Of a stretch of DNA of 64,000 bases, positions 54,798 through 63,601 are shown piece after piece. The DNA lies in NCBI RefSeq assembly GCF_019331795.1, contig NZ_JAHPZL010000007.1:276597-340596 (forward strand), given 5' to 3'. The DNA comes from Austwickia sp. TVS 96-490-7B. GTDB lineage: Bacteria; Actinomycetota; Actinomycetes; Actinomycetales; Dermatophilaceae. The notes beneath the pieces are model-generated. The model worked only from the letters and a program-made list of their open reading frames with translations. It had not been told where the DNA came from and made no database searches. How positions within the stretch are numbered: the first letter of the stretch is position 1; every line of letters starts with the position of its first letter. The position numbers were made by a program, and so were the translations under genes.

Positions 54798-55919
54798 ATG
54801 AGCACACAACAGCCCCGTAAGCCCCGTGTGGCCCTAGTCTTCGGCGGTCGTTCCTCCGAGCACCCGGTGTCCTGTGTCACTGCCGCTAGTGTGATGGCGG
54901 CTGTTGACCGCGACCGCTATGAGGTGGTGCCCATCGGGATCACCCGCGAGGGAAAGTGGTTGGTCCACGACGGGGACCTGTCCGCATTGACCTTCTCTGG
55001 CTCGCAACTGCCCCAGGTCCTCGGTGAGGGGGTGGAGGTGGCAGTGCCGCTGTCCCAAGAGGAGAGGGGACTTCGTGCTGTTGGCCACGACGCCGATGGC
55101 GCAGGTTTACGCGATGTCGAGGTGGTCTTCCCGCTGTTGCACGGCCCGTTCGGTGAAGACGGCACCCTACAAGGGATGCTGGACTTAGCCGATGTCCGGT
55201 ACGTCGGTTCGGGAGTCCTTGCGTCCGCGGTGATGATGGACAAGCACTACATGAAAGTGGTGTTTGCCGCTGCAGGCCTGACCGTAGGTCCGTATCAGGT
55301 CATCACTGACAAGGACTGGTGCCGTGACTCTCAGGCTGCTCTGGATCGCTGTGCTCAGTTGCAATTCCCGCTGTACGTGAAGCCATGTCGGGCTGGGTCA
55401 AGTGTCGGGATCACTCGGGTCGAGCATGCTGAAGAGTTGCGGGCTGCGGTTGAAGCAGCTCGAGAGCATGACCCGAAAGTGATCGTCGAGGAAGGCATTT
55501 TCGGTCGGGAGATCGAGTGTGGCGTTCTGGAAGGGCATCACGGGGAGCCGGATCGGGCGAGCCCGCTGGGTGAGATCGTCGTCGAGCAGGGGCACGCGTT
55601 CTACGACTTTGAGGCTAAATACCTCGATGGGGATGACGTGCGGTTGTCCTGTCCGGCTGTGATGCCTGAGGCGGATGCGGAGCATATTCGAGAGCAAGCA
55701 ATTCGGGCCTTTCACGCTGCTGGATGCGAGGGTCTAGCGCGGGTTGATTTCTTCTACACCCCGCAAGGCCAGATCATCATCAATGAGATCAATACGATGC
55801 CGGGATTCACTCCGTTCTCTATGTATCCACGGTTGTGGCAGGAAGCTGGAATCTCCTACACCGATCTCATCAGCGAACTGATCGAGCTGGCTCTGGAACG
55901 GCGCACTGGGCTGCGGTGA
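54798..55919 (+). CDS. ddl: D-alanine--D-alanine ligase
   Basis: A 373-residue ATP-grasp enzyme making the D-Ala-D-Ala dipeptide of peptidoglycan. Motifs are VALVFGGRSSEHPVSCVTAASV, LLHGPFGEDGTLQGMLDLADV, YVKPCRAGSSVGITRV, and the metal/phosphate site INEINTMPGFTPFSMYPRLW. The Tyr and Phe of the active site look standard for D-Ala rather than D-Lac products, but this was not modelled. ATG at 54798 gives the family N-terminus; the upstream frame overlaps the permease. No clear ribosome-binding site was seen. Confidence 0.96.
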   Translation: MSTQQPRKPRVALVFGGRSSEHPVSCVTAASVMAAVDRDRYEVVPIGITREGKWLVHDGDLSALTFSGSQLPQVLGEGVEVAVPLSQEERGLRAVGHDADGAGLRDVEVVFPLLHGPFGEDGTLQGMLDLADVRYVGSGVLASAVMMDKHYMKVVFAAAGLTVGPYQVITDKDWCRDSQAALDRCAQLQFPLYVKPCRAGSSVGITRVEHAEELRAAVEAAREHDPKVIVEEGIFGREIECGVLEGHHGEPDRASPLGEIVVEQGHAFYDFEAKYLDGDDVRLSCPAVMPEADAEHIREQAIRAFHAAGCEGLARVDFFYTPQGQIIINEINTMPGFTPFSMYPRLWQEAGISYTDLISELIELALERRTGLR

Positions 55920-55993
55920 AACTGAGCTGCTGGTCTTTGGGACAGTGGTGGCGCAGGCCTCGGATCGACCGATCCGAGGCGGAAGGAGATGTC

Positions 55994-56497
55994 GTGCACG
56001 AACGGCAAATCGCAGTGGCCGCTGCGATGGAAAAAGCCGGAGTGGTCCCTCGGATCAGGGTCCTTCACGAGGAGACTAAGACGGCTGCGGCGGCTGCGGC
56101 GTATCTCGGTTGTCCAGTGGGGGCGATTGCTAACAGCTTGATCTTCGACGCTGATGGTGACGCAGTGCTGGTCATGGCGAGCGGAGCGGCCAAGGTCGAT
56201 ACCGACAAAGTTGCGGCGGTGTTCGGAGCGAATCGGGTCGGAAGAGCGACGCCCGCGCAGGTACGCGCCGCCACGGGGCAGGTCATCGGTGGGGTAGCTC
56301 CGACTGGTCATCCGCGACGCCTGCGTACCGTGGTTGACGTCGAACTTAAGGCGTATGAGGAAATATGGGCTGCGGCGGGGACTGCTGACAGTCTGATGTC
56401 GTTGACCTACCCCGACCTGTTAGTCATCACGGCAGGTACGGAGGCCGTCGTACGGTCATCATCCCGGGACACCCCAGGATTGCTGCCACGCCAGTGA
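55994..56497 (+). CDS. YbaK/EbsC-family aminoacyl-tRNA deacylase-like protein
   Basis: A 167-residue member of the YbaK/ProX editing-domain family, which hydrolyses mischarged aminoacyl-tRNA. Family marks are HEETKTAAAAAAYLGCPVGAIANSLIF (quoted as one span), the Lys of MASGAAKVD, and GQVIGGVAPTGHPRRLRTVVD. GTG at 55994 is supported by GGAAGGAG five bases upstream; the frame extends far upstream into ddl without support. Substrate specificity (Cys-, Ala- or other tRNA-Pro) cannot be read from sequence. It is transcribed with ddl. Confidence 0.88.
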   Translation: MHERQIAVAAAMEKAGVVPRIRVLHEETKTAAAAAAYLGCPVGAIANSLIFDADGDAVLVMASGAAKVDTDKVAAVFGANRVGRATPAQVRAATGQVIGGVAPTGHPRRLRTVVDVELKAYEEIWAAAGTADSLMSLTYPDLLVITAGTEAVVRSSSRDTPGLLPRQ

Positions 56498-56506
56498 CGC
56501 AAACGG

Positions 56507-57004
56507 TCATCGGCAGTGGTGACCGGTGTCCGGCAGGGCGCGGGCTGCGTCAGCGAACGCTCCGAGGATCAGTGGTTCCGGTGAGTACTGACGCGGGACG
56601 AGGACCTCAATGGCAGGGTCACGTCCATAACTGACGAAGGCCATCCCATCAGGCAAGGGGCGGGCCACCCACCCGATGCCGTTCGCATCGATGCATTCGT
56701 CGGTAGTGGGACTGGGGCTGTCCATGCCACATCGGGCAATGATGGTTGGATCACCCCAGCCGACTGCCCCTGCAGGATCGTCCGGAAGGTCAATGCGTTC
56801 CATCCCGCCGACGGAGGCTGGCCAGTGCCTGCCCACTGCGGCGCATGCGGCAGAGTCCCCGCGGCGGGCTGGACGCACCTCTGGGCCGCCTGGCAGCGCC
56901 TGGTATACCCCGAACCCTACGGCGCACAGGACAAAGACGCCCAGAAGGCTCAGGATGATCGATCGTCGAGGCCGGTGGTGGGGCGACGCGGTGGTGTGGC
57001 TCAG
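56507..57004 (-). CDS. DUF3515 membrane-anchored protein with apparent CTG start
   Basis: A 165-residue protein if the CTG at 57004 is the start. It then begins MSHTTASPHHRPRRSIILSL and has one transmembrane segment (IILSLLGVFVLCAVGFGVYQ), followed by the DUF3515 domain (VGWGDPTIIARCG, NGIGWVARPLPDGMAFVSYG, IEVLVPRQYSPEP). Between the Lrp-type gene's TGA and the GTG at 56878 the frame has no ATG, GTG or TTG; starting at GTG 56878 would remove the anchor and part of the domain. It is in the same frame as, and 3 bases after, the Lrp-type gene, so translational coupling is plausible. Two Cys may pair outside the cell. Function unknown. Confidence 0.75.
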   Translation of the reverse strand: MSHTTASPHHRPRRSIILSLLGVFVLCAVGFGVYQALPGGPEVRPARRGDSAACAAVGRHWPASVGGMERIDLPDDPAGAVGWGDPTIIARCGMDSPSPTTDECIDANGIGWVARPLPDGMAFVSYGRDPAIEVLVPRQYSPEPLILGAFADAARALPDTGHHCR

Positions 57005-57007
57005 CGG

Positions 57008-57241
57008 TCAGCCGTGAACGACGGTGCAGGTAGTGGTGCGGGTGATACTGGGGACTTCCTGGATCCGAGCGATCACGAGTTTGCCGAGCGCTTCGATGGA
57101 TTCGGCTTCCAGGTGGGCGATCACGTCGTAGGGTCCGGTCACTTCAGCAACGTTGACGACCCCGTCCAGTTCAGTGATGGCGGCGTGCACCACGGAGGAC
57201 TTCCCTACTTCCGTCTGGATGAGGATGTAGGCCTGGACCAT
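57008..57241 (-). CDS. Stand-alone Lrp/AsnC ligand-binding (RAM) domain protein
   Basis: A 77-residue protein consisting only of the effector-binding half of Lrp/AsnC regulators (MVQAYILIQTEVGKSSVVHA, then VAEVTGPYDVIAHLEAESIEAL, TRTTTCTVV). It lacks a DNA-binding helix-turn-helix, so it probably modulates partners or senses amino acids as an oligomer. Such mini-Lrps are conserved beside DUF3515 and thiL in actinobacteria. It is divergent from thiL. Confidence 0.9.
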   Translation of the reverse strand: MVQAYILIQTEVGKSSVVHAAITELDGVVNVAEVTGPYDVIAHLEAESIEALGKLVIARIQEVPSITRTTTCTVVHG

Positions 57242-57315
57242 GATGTCTCCTGACGTGTCGGCTCGGGATGTGTCTTCGTGGTCAGCACGCTACCCTGCTT
57301 GCCCGCTGTGAACCC

Positions 57316-58338
57316 ATGGATCGGATGACAATGCTTCCTGCTGACGCTGCCCGTACCGACCGGCCGACTCGCTTGCGTGATCTCTCCGAGGAAGAGCTGT
57401 TGTCGGTGATCATGCCGGTGATGCGGTATGACGATGAGCGGATGGTTGTCGGACCGGGGGATGACGCCGCAGTGATGGGACTCAGCGAGGGTCGGGTCGT
57501 GATCACCACGGATGCGATGGTTCGAGGGGTGGACTGGCGCGATGACTGGTCTAGCGGCATCGATGTGGGGCGAAAGGTCATCGCGCAGAATCTGGGAGAC
57601 GTGGCAGCGATGGGAGCAGTCCCGGCAGGGGTGGTGGTGACCCTGCTCGCCGATCCGGACACCACAGTGGAGTGGGTGGTGGATGTGTCGACGGGGATCG
57701 CGGCGGCGGCTGCGGCTGCGGGATGCCCGGTTCTCGGTGGTGACCTTGGGTGCGCCGGTCAGGGTGCGGTGGTGGTGTCAGTGACTGCGCTGGGTGATCT
57801 TCAGGGAAGACGCGCGGTGCTGCGGTCGGGGGCTCGCCCGGGTGATGTGGTCGCTGTCTCAGGAAGCCTGGGGCGGTCCGGCGCAGGCTTGACCTTGTTA
57901 ACAGAAGGGGTGTCGTCGCCCCTGACAGGGCGATGGGCTGGGGTGGCCCGGGAATTGATAGAAACCCATAGAGCCCCGGTGACCCCCGTGCATGCGGGAC
58001 CATGTGCCGCGGTAGCCGGGGCGAGAGCCATGATCGATATCAGTGACGGTTTGGTCCGTGACGCAGGGAGAGTGGCTGCTGCTAGTGGCGTCTGTTTGTC
58101 CCTCAACTCCGCAGCGTTAACGACGGACGTCGACCTGATTGCTGGGGTGCTGGGGGTGGATACCGCCTGGGAGATGGTCCTCGGCGGTGGTGAGGAGCAT
58201 TCGCTGTTGGCGATTTTCCCTGCCGAGGTGTCATTGCCCGGTGATTTTCGCTGTATCGGTGCGGTGTCACCGGGCGCTGGGGTCCAGTTGGATGGTGCAC
58301 CCTGTGTGATGCGGGGCTGGGATCATTTCGCCGGTTGA
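57316..58338 (+). CDS. thiL: Thiamine-monophosphate kinase
   Basis: Phosphorylates thiamine monophosphate to thiamine diphosphate using ATP. PurM-like fold motifs are VVGPGDDAAVMGL, ITTDAMVRGVDWRDDWSSG, LGGDLGCAGQGAVVVSVTALG and MIDISDGLVRDAGRVAAASG. The length of 340 is normal. ATG at 57316, 57325 or 57331 are all possible starts without a strong ribosome-binding site; the first is given. ThDP is the cofactor of IlvB in this same window. Confidence 0.94.
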   Translation: MDRMTMLPADAARTDRPTRLRDLSEEELLSVIMPVMRYDDERMVVGPGDDAAVMGLSEGRVVITTDAMVRGVDWRDDWSSGIDVGRKVIAQNLGDVAAMGAVPAGVVVTLLADPDTTVEWVVDVSTGIAAAAAAAGCPVLGGDLGCAGQGAVVVSVTALGDLQGRRAVLRSGARPGDVVAVSGSLGRSGAGLTLLTEGVSSPLTGRWAGVARELIETHRAPVTPVHAGPCAAVAGARAMIDISDGLVRDAGRVAAASGVCLSLNSAALTTDVDLIAGVLGVDTAWEMVLGGGEEHSLLAIFPAEVSLPGDFRCIGAVSPGAGVQLDGAPCVMRGWDHFAG

Positions 58339-58468
58339 CGTCACCGGGAGGTCCATCACGCGGTGATGATCGAGGCGCCTAGATCATGGTTGTAGAGCGG
58401 GGGAGGGCGTGCTGCAGAGCGCAGCGGCCTCCTGGCGTGGCTGCCAGCAGATCGTGCCGATATACGAC

Positions 58469-58497
58469 AAAAGCCGCTCCCAACCTGCGGGAGCGGC
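58469..58497 (-). terminator. Intrinsic terminator of rpmB
   Basis: Read on the reverse strand: GCCGCTCCC, a 7-base loop, GGGAGCGGC, then TTTT (arms 58473-58481 and 58489-58497, T-run 58469-58472). It lies 19 bases after the rpmB stop. Confidence 0.9.
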
Positions 58498-58516
58498 GTC
58501 AGTCGTGAAGGGAACG

Positions 58517-58711
58517 TCAGCGCTTTACCTTGCCAGCCTTCAGGCAGGAGGTGCAGACATTCAGTCGCTTCGGCGTCTTTCCGGTCACACCGACAAACGC
58601 CTTGACCCGCTGGATGTTGGGTGTCCAGCGGCGGTTGGTGCGGCGGTGCGAATGCGAGATGTTGTGGCCGAAGCTCGGCCCCTTGCCGCAGACGTCGCAG
58701 TTGGCAGCCAC
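58517..58711 (-). CDS. rpmB: 50S ribosomal protein L28 (zinc-binding C+ form)
   Basis: A 64-residue L28. The sequence MAANCDVCGKGPSFGHNISH, followed by SHRRTNRRWTPNIQRVKAF and NVCTSCLKAGKV, carries two CxxC pairs that bind zinc. This is therefore the zinc-containing paralogue type. Actinobacteria often also carry a Zn-independent copy under Zur control, which would be elsewhere. It is transcribed opposite to thiL and to the DAK2 gene, with its own terminator. The ~280-base region upstream (58712-58990) holds promoters for both divergent genes. Confidence 0.97.
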   Translation of the reverse strand: MAANCDVCGKGPSFGHNISHSHRRTNRRWTPNIQRVKAFVGVTGKTPKRLNVCTSCLKAGKVKR

Positions 58712-58990
58712 AGGAATCTCCTAGCAGGAACGTGATGATCAACGTCAGAAACCCCTGTGACGCACCCGGCTTGTCATAGCGCGGCTTGCCCACAGGGAAC
58801 CGGTCAAGCGTAGCCGAGTCCCGGGCACTTGCCCAAATGCGCAGGAATGACGCCACCCAGCCTAGGAAGACACCCCTCCCTTGACCAGGGGACACAGCAT
58901 CCTCCCGATACCCTTCTCCCTGTCCCGAAGCGTGTCCCCACGGGTTGGGCAAAGCATCAAGGCAGCATGACGGACTGATAGGAGGTGGCG

Positions 58991-60613
58991 GTGAGTGCCT
59001 ATCCGGGCCGATTAACCCCACGTGCGGCGCGACAATGGCTGGCCATTGCGCAGTGCCGACTCCGACGAGCCCGTAAGGATATCGATGAACTCAATGTCTT
59101 TCCGGTCCCTGACGGCGATACCGGAAGCAATCTGTACCAGACCTTCACGGCAGCCAGCCACGCCGCTCTCTTAGCGCCGACCGGGATGGTCGCATCTGCG
59201 CAGGAGATGGCAGCAGCGGCGTTGCTGTCTGCCAGGGGAAACTCGGGAATGATTCTCGCCCAGATCCTGCGCGGAGTCGCTGAGGTCACCGCAGCAGAAC
59301 CCGACGCAAACACCCGCGGATTGTCGACATCCGCCGTCGCCGCAGCACTGGACCGAGCCCGGCGGCATGCCCGTTCCTGCCTGGGCGACCCCGTGGAAGG
59401 CACCATGCTGACCGTGATCGATGCTGCCGCTGACGGTGCCCTCGCTGCCGTTCAGGACGACGGCGATCTGGCCGCGACCAGCACGGCCGCGCACGCTGCA
59501 GCGCGGGTAGCGCTGGCCTGCACTCGCAGCCAACTTCCCGCCCTCACTGACGCTGGGATCGTCGACGCGGGTGGCGCTGGGCTGGTGATCCTCCTCGAAG
59601 CCCTTGAGGACGTCCTATCTGGGGCCACTCTCCTCCCTGCCGGAGCCGCACGACCCATGCCCCTTGATGGCCGGCACGCCCGATTCGCGCTCGACCGGCA
59701 CCTGCCTGAAGTCCACGGCTACGAAGTCATGTATCAACTGTCGCATTTGTTGACATCCGACCAAAACCGTCTTCGTGATGCCCTGACCCGTCACGGAGAC
59801 AGTGTGGTCGTGGCCGCTGGTCCAGACGCTGTCCGCGTTCACCTGCACTGCGAGGACCCCGAAGAGGCTCTCAACATCGCCAGCCGGTTCGCGACTCCGA
59901 CCCAGGTGACTATCACCGCGCTGACCGGGCCGGGGCATGGCGCGTCCCCGCAGCGCGGGCAGCGTCAAGACCGCCAAGATCCTGCCACTCGATACGTCGC
60001 CCTCATCACAGGTCGACGACTCAGCGCCGCTCTCGCCGAGCATGCGATCCCCGCAGTCCACACTGCACAGCAGCTTCACGATCTCCTCACCGCGCCAGAG
60101 CTTGCTGGGACAGGATCACCGACCGTCGACACACTCCTGGTCATCCACCACCCTGACAGTCGGCAGATCATCTCCCTGGCCCAAGGGTCGTCCTCCGGCC
60201 AGGGAGGCACGGTAGCCATCATCGAGACCACCAGCGTCACCAGGGCCTTGGCAGCTCTCGCCGTACACGACCCTGCTTCACCCATGCAGGACGCCTGCAC
60301 CGCTATGGAGGCCGCCGCCGCATCCTGTATCTCGGCCCGGCTTCGTCGTACCCCCGCAGGGGACGTGGCACTGAGTATCGCTGGCTGGACCGCAACGACG
60401 TACGACGACCTCAGCCTTGCCGCCGCCGACATGCTGTCCGGTCTCTGTGCTGAGGATCATGAACTTGCCACGATCGTGACCGGAAACGGGCCGACAGCCC
60501 GTAACCTGACAGCCGAGCTATCAGACCTGTTCGCTCAGTACCGACCCCATCTGGACGTCGTCTGTTACCCCGGAGACCTCGACGATGACGAGGTAGAGGT
60601 CGGTTTCGAATGA
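58991..60613 (+). CDS. DAK2-domain protein, FakA/YloV-like
   Basis: A 540-residue protein. The N-terminal DhaL-type (DAK2) nucleotide-binding domain has NVFPVPDGDTGSNLYQTF, ARGNSGMILAQILRG, DPVEGTMLTVIDAAADGA and DAGGAGLVILLEAL. The C-terminal half belongs to the YloV/FakA type and probably docks a fatty-acid-binding (DegV) partner. In firmicutes FakA phosphorylates fatty acids on FakB; no DegV gene is in the window. GTG at 58991 is five bases after AGGAGG; GTG 58985 overlaps that site. The pairing with recG is widespread in Gram-positives. Confidence 0.9.
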   Translation: MSAYPGRLTPRAARQWLAIAQCRLRRARKDIDELNVFPVPDGDTGSNLYQTFTAASHAALLAPTGMVASAQEMAAAALLSARGNSGMILAQILRGVAEVTAAEPDANTRGLSTSAVAAALDRARRHARSCLGDPVEGTMLTVIDAAADGALAAVQDDGDLAATSTAAHAAARVALACTRSQLPALTDAGIVDAGGAGLVILLEALEDVLSGATLLPAGAARPMPLDGRHARFALDRHLPEVHGYEVMYQLSHLLTSDQNRLRDALTRHGDSVVVAAGPDAVRVHLHCEDPEEALNIASRFATPTQVTITALTGPGHGASPQRGQRQDRQDPATRYVALITGRRLSAALAEHAIPAVHTAQQLHDLLTAPELAGTGSPTVDTLLVIHHPDSRQIISLAQGSSSGQGGTVAIIETTSVTRALAALAVHDPASPMQDACTAMEAAAASCISARLRRTPAGDVALSIAGWTATTYDDLSLAAADMLSGLCAEDHELATIVTGNGPTARNLTAELSDLFAQYRPHLDVVCYPGDLDDDEVEVGFE

Positions 60614-60647
60614 GACATGCCGACAACCACGGAGGCAACCCAGGCCG

Positions 60648-62846
60648 ATGGTGACCCTCAATACCCCGCTGACCCGAGCCATCAACGCCCCAGCGGCACG
60701 CCTCCTAGCGACCCACCGCGACCTGCACACCGTTGAAGACCTGTTGTGGTTCTTACCCCGTCGCTACCTGGACCGGCAGACCGACCTGGAATCCCTCCAC
60801 ATCGGCGATCCCATCTCCTTCGTCGGGGAAGTGATCACCGCCGCCACCCGGAGCATGCGGGCCCGCCGTGGCCGAATGCTCACCGCCACAGTACGCACCG
60901 CAAGTGGCCAACACATCGACCTCACTTTCTTCTCTGCCTACGGACATGAGGGTCGACTCATCCCTGGTGCCCACGGCATCTTCGCCGGCCAGGTGGGCCG
61001 TTACGGCGGTCGCTGGCAACTCGCGCATCCGGCGTACGAACTCTTTGGGGATCCCACGCAAGCCACTCCGGTCCTCCCTGATGACTCACAGGTCTTCCCG
61101 GTCTATCTCGACGTGCCGAAACTCCCTTCCTTCACCATCAGCAGATTGGTGCAACAGGTGCTCCTCACCGTGGAAGAACCTGACCATCCTGTGCCCACCG
61201 ACGTTCGTGCTCGACGCCACCTGCCTTCCTTGATCGAAGCGATGCGGTGGGTGCACCTGCCGCAGGACGAGCAGCAACGACACCGCGGCCTGCACGCTCT
61301 CAAATATGAAGAAGCGTTCGTGTTGCAGACCGTCCTGGCCCGTCGTCGTGCCGAGGCGGCCCGTGCCGTGGCGTTACCCAGGGTGCCGCCAGCAGACGGA
61401 TTGCTGCGCAGGTTTGATGCTCGGCTTCCCTTCCAGCTGACCACAGGCCAAGAGCGGGTCTGCGAACAGATCCTGCATGACCTGCGCAGAGAGCACCCGA
61501 TGAACCGACTGCTTCAAGGCGATGTCGGCTCCGGAAAAACCGTCGTCGCTCTCCGCGCCATGCTTGCGGTGGTCGACGGCGGGGGACAGGCAGCGCTGCT
61601 CGCTCCAACTGAGGTTCTGGCCGCCCAACACCACCGGTCGATGACCTCCATGCTGGGCGACCTGGCCGAGGGGGGACTTCTCGGCGGAGCGGACCAGGGC
61701 ACCCGAGTTGCTCTGCTCACCGGCAGCCAGTCCACTGCCCAACGCCGCCGAGCTCTCCTTCAGGTCGCCTCCGGAGAAGCGGGCATCGTCGTGGGAACCC
61801 ACGCGCTGATCCAGGACTCGGTCCACTTCGCCGACCTTGGCCTGGTGGTGGTTGATGAGCAGCACCGCTTCGGCGTCGAACAACGCGATGCGCTCCGAGG
61901 TAAAGCTGCCGCCGGTCGTTCCCCACACGTCTTAGTCATGACCGCGACTCCGATTCCCCGGACCGTCGCGATGACCGTGTTTGGTGACATGGACACCTCG
62001 GTGCTGGATGAAGTCCCCGCGGGACGATCCCCCATCGCCACCCATGTCGTCGACAACCCCCGCTGGTACGAACGAATCTGGGAACGCGTCGCTGAAGAGG
62101 TGCAGGCTGGTCATCAGGTGTACGTCGTCTGCCCCCGCATCGGGGAACAGGACGACGACGCCCCGGTCAGTCCTGATGAAGAGATGCCCCACCCTGAATG
62201 GGAACATTCCGAAGAGCTCACCGACAACGACACTGCACCGCGGAGTGTGGTGGAGACCCTCACCGAGCTGCGGGAACACCCGGCCCTCGCTCACCTGAAC
62301 ATCGACCTGCTGCACGGCCGACTGTCCGCTGAGGAGAAAGACGCCCGGATGGCTGCTTTCACGGCGGGACACCTGGATGTGCTCGTCGCCACCACCGTCA
62401 TCGAGGTCGGGGTGGACGTCCCCAACGCCACGGTGATGGTGATCCTCGACGCGGATCGTTTCGGCGTGAGCCAACTCCACCAGTTACGCGGCAGAGTCGG
62501 CCGAGGCACCGCACCTGGCCTGTGTTTGCTTGTCACCCGATCCACCACCGAGACCTCCCGAGAACGCTTAGCCGCGGTGGCATCCACCACTGATGGATTC
62601 GACCTGTCTCGACTTGATCTAGAGCTACGTCGGGAAGGGGACGTCCTAGGAGCACGCCAGGCAGGACGTGCCTCCTCGCTGCGGGTGTTGCGGATCCGGA
62701 CCGATGAGAAGGTGATCACCGCAGCACGACGTGATGCCGCGGAGCTGGTCGCCGTAGACCCTGACCTGACCGGCCACCCAGCCCTCGCAGCCGCTGCAGG
62801 ACGGATGGTTGATGCTGAACGTGCCGCGTTCCTTGAGCGCGGCTGA
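60648..62846 (+). CDS. recG: ATP-dependent DNA helicase RecG
   Basis: A 732-residue superfamily 2 helicase that regresses stalled forks and processes branched DNA. The N-terminal wedge/OB domain (DLLWFLPRRYLDR, then ISFVGEVITAATRSM) is followed by helicase motifs: Walker A LLQGDVGSGKTVVALRAML, DEQH-type motif II VVVDEQHRFGVEQRDALRGK, motif III VMTATPIPRT, and motif VI QLHQLRGRVGRG. It is complete and of normal size. The ATG at 60648 follows the FakA-like gene by 34 bases, and rsmD follows 12 bases after the stop. Confidence 0.97.
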   Translation: MVTLNTPLTRAINAPAARLLATHRDLHTVEDLLWFLPRRYLDRQTDLESLHIGDPISFVGEVITAATRSMRARRGRMLTATVRTASGQHIDLTFFSAYGHEGRLIPGAHGIFAGQVGRYGGRWQLAHPAYELFGDPTQATPVLPDDSQVFPVYLDVPKLPSFTISRLVQQVLLTVEEPDHPVPTDVRARRHLPSLIEAMRWVHLPQDEQQRHRGLHALKYEEAFVLQTVLARRRAEAARAVALPRVPPADGLLRRFDARLPFQLTTGQERVCEQILHDLRREHPMNRLLQGDVGSGKTVVALRAMLAVVDGGGQAALLAPTEVLAAQHHRSMTSMLGDLAEGGLLGGADQGTRVALLTGSQSTAQRRRALLQVASGEAGIVVGTHALIQDSVHFADLGLVVVDEQHRFGVEQRDALRGKAAAGRSPHVLVMTATPIPRTVAMTVFGDMDTSVLDEVPAGRSPIATHVVDNPRWYERIWERVAEEVQAGHQVYVVCPRIGEQDDDAPVSPDEEMPHPEWEHSEELTDNDTAPRSVVETLTELREHPALAHLNIDLLHGRLSAEEKDARMAAFTAGHLDVLVATTVIEVGVDVPNATVMVILDADRFGVSQLHQLRGRVGRGTAPGLCLLVTRSTTETSRERLAAVASTTDGFDLSRLDLELRREGDVLGARQAGRASSLRVLRIRTDEKVITAARRDAAELVAVDPDLTGHPALAAAAGRMVDAERAAFLERG

Positions 62847-62858
62847 GAAGGGAAGACG

Positions 62859-63449
62859 ATGACACGTCTGGTGGCTGGAGCAGCCGGTGGGGTGCGCTTG
62901 GCGACACCTGGGGGTAGCAGCACCCGCCCCACCAGTGAGCGGGTGCGTGAGGCACTGTTCTCCCGGTTGGTACACCTGGGGGCGGTGGACGGGGCGCACG
63001 TGCTCGACTTGTACGCCGGATCTGGGGCCCTCGGTCTGGAGGCGGCCTCCCGGGGTGCCTGCGCTGTCACTCTCGTTGAACACAACCGTCGGGCCGCCCA
63101 CGTGGTCCGAGCCAACGTCGAGACGGTGGGGCGGGCGTTATCTGGCGCTGGTCGGAAGATGCATTGGGATATCGCGGTAGAGCCGGTACATCGTTTCTTG
63201 GCTGGGACACGCGGAGGATACGACCTGGTGCTCTCGGACCCCCCGTACGATCTTGCGGAGTCCGATCTGGCGGAAGACCTACTCCTCCTGACACGTCACG
63301 GCGTGCTGACTGACCAAGCCACGGTAGTGGTGGAGCGGTCGGTGCGTTCGCCGGAGCCGCTGTGGCCGCAGGGGATGATGCGGTGGGACGAGCGCCGGTA
63401 CGGCGAAACGGTGCTGTGGTTCGCTGAGCCTGGTCGCGTGCCGGAATAA
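62859..63449 (+). CDS. rsmD: 16S rRNA (guanine966-N2)-methyltransferase
   Basis: A 196-residue SAM-dependent methyltransferase. Motif I is LDLYAGSGALGLEAASRGA, and the N2-guanine catalytic motif is LVLSDPPYDLAESD. The N-terminal LVAGAAGGVRLATP and TRPTSERVREALFSRL match RsmD. It forms an operon with recG. Confidence 0.95.
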   Translation: MTRLVAGAAGGVRLATPGGSSTRPTSERVREALFSRLVHLGAVDGAHVLDLYAGSGALGLEAASRGACAVTLVEHNRRAAHVVRANVETVGRALSGAGRKMHWDIAVEPVHRFLAGTRGGYDLVLSDPPYDLAESDLAEDLLLLTRHGVLTDQATVVVERSVRSPEPLWPQGMMRWDERRYGETVLWFAEPGRVPE

Positions 63450-63601
63450 GAGGTGAGCGGGAACTGGCCAAGGCGGGGTGACCGGGAGATGGCCGGGCAA
63501 TGGTGTGCACAGGGTGCCTTAGATTGCGTCTCGATTACGAAGCGGCCACACCGGCCCATGAGGGGCATGTCATGACATGGCCGCCAAGTAGAGTCCCGCA
63601 G

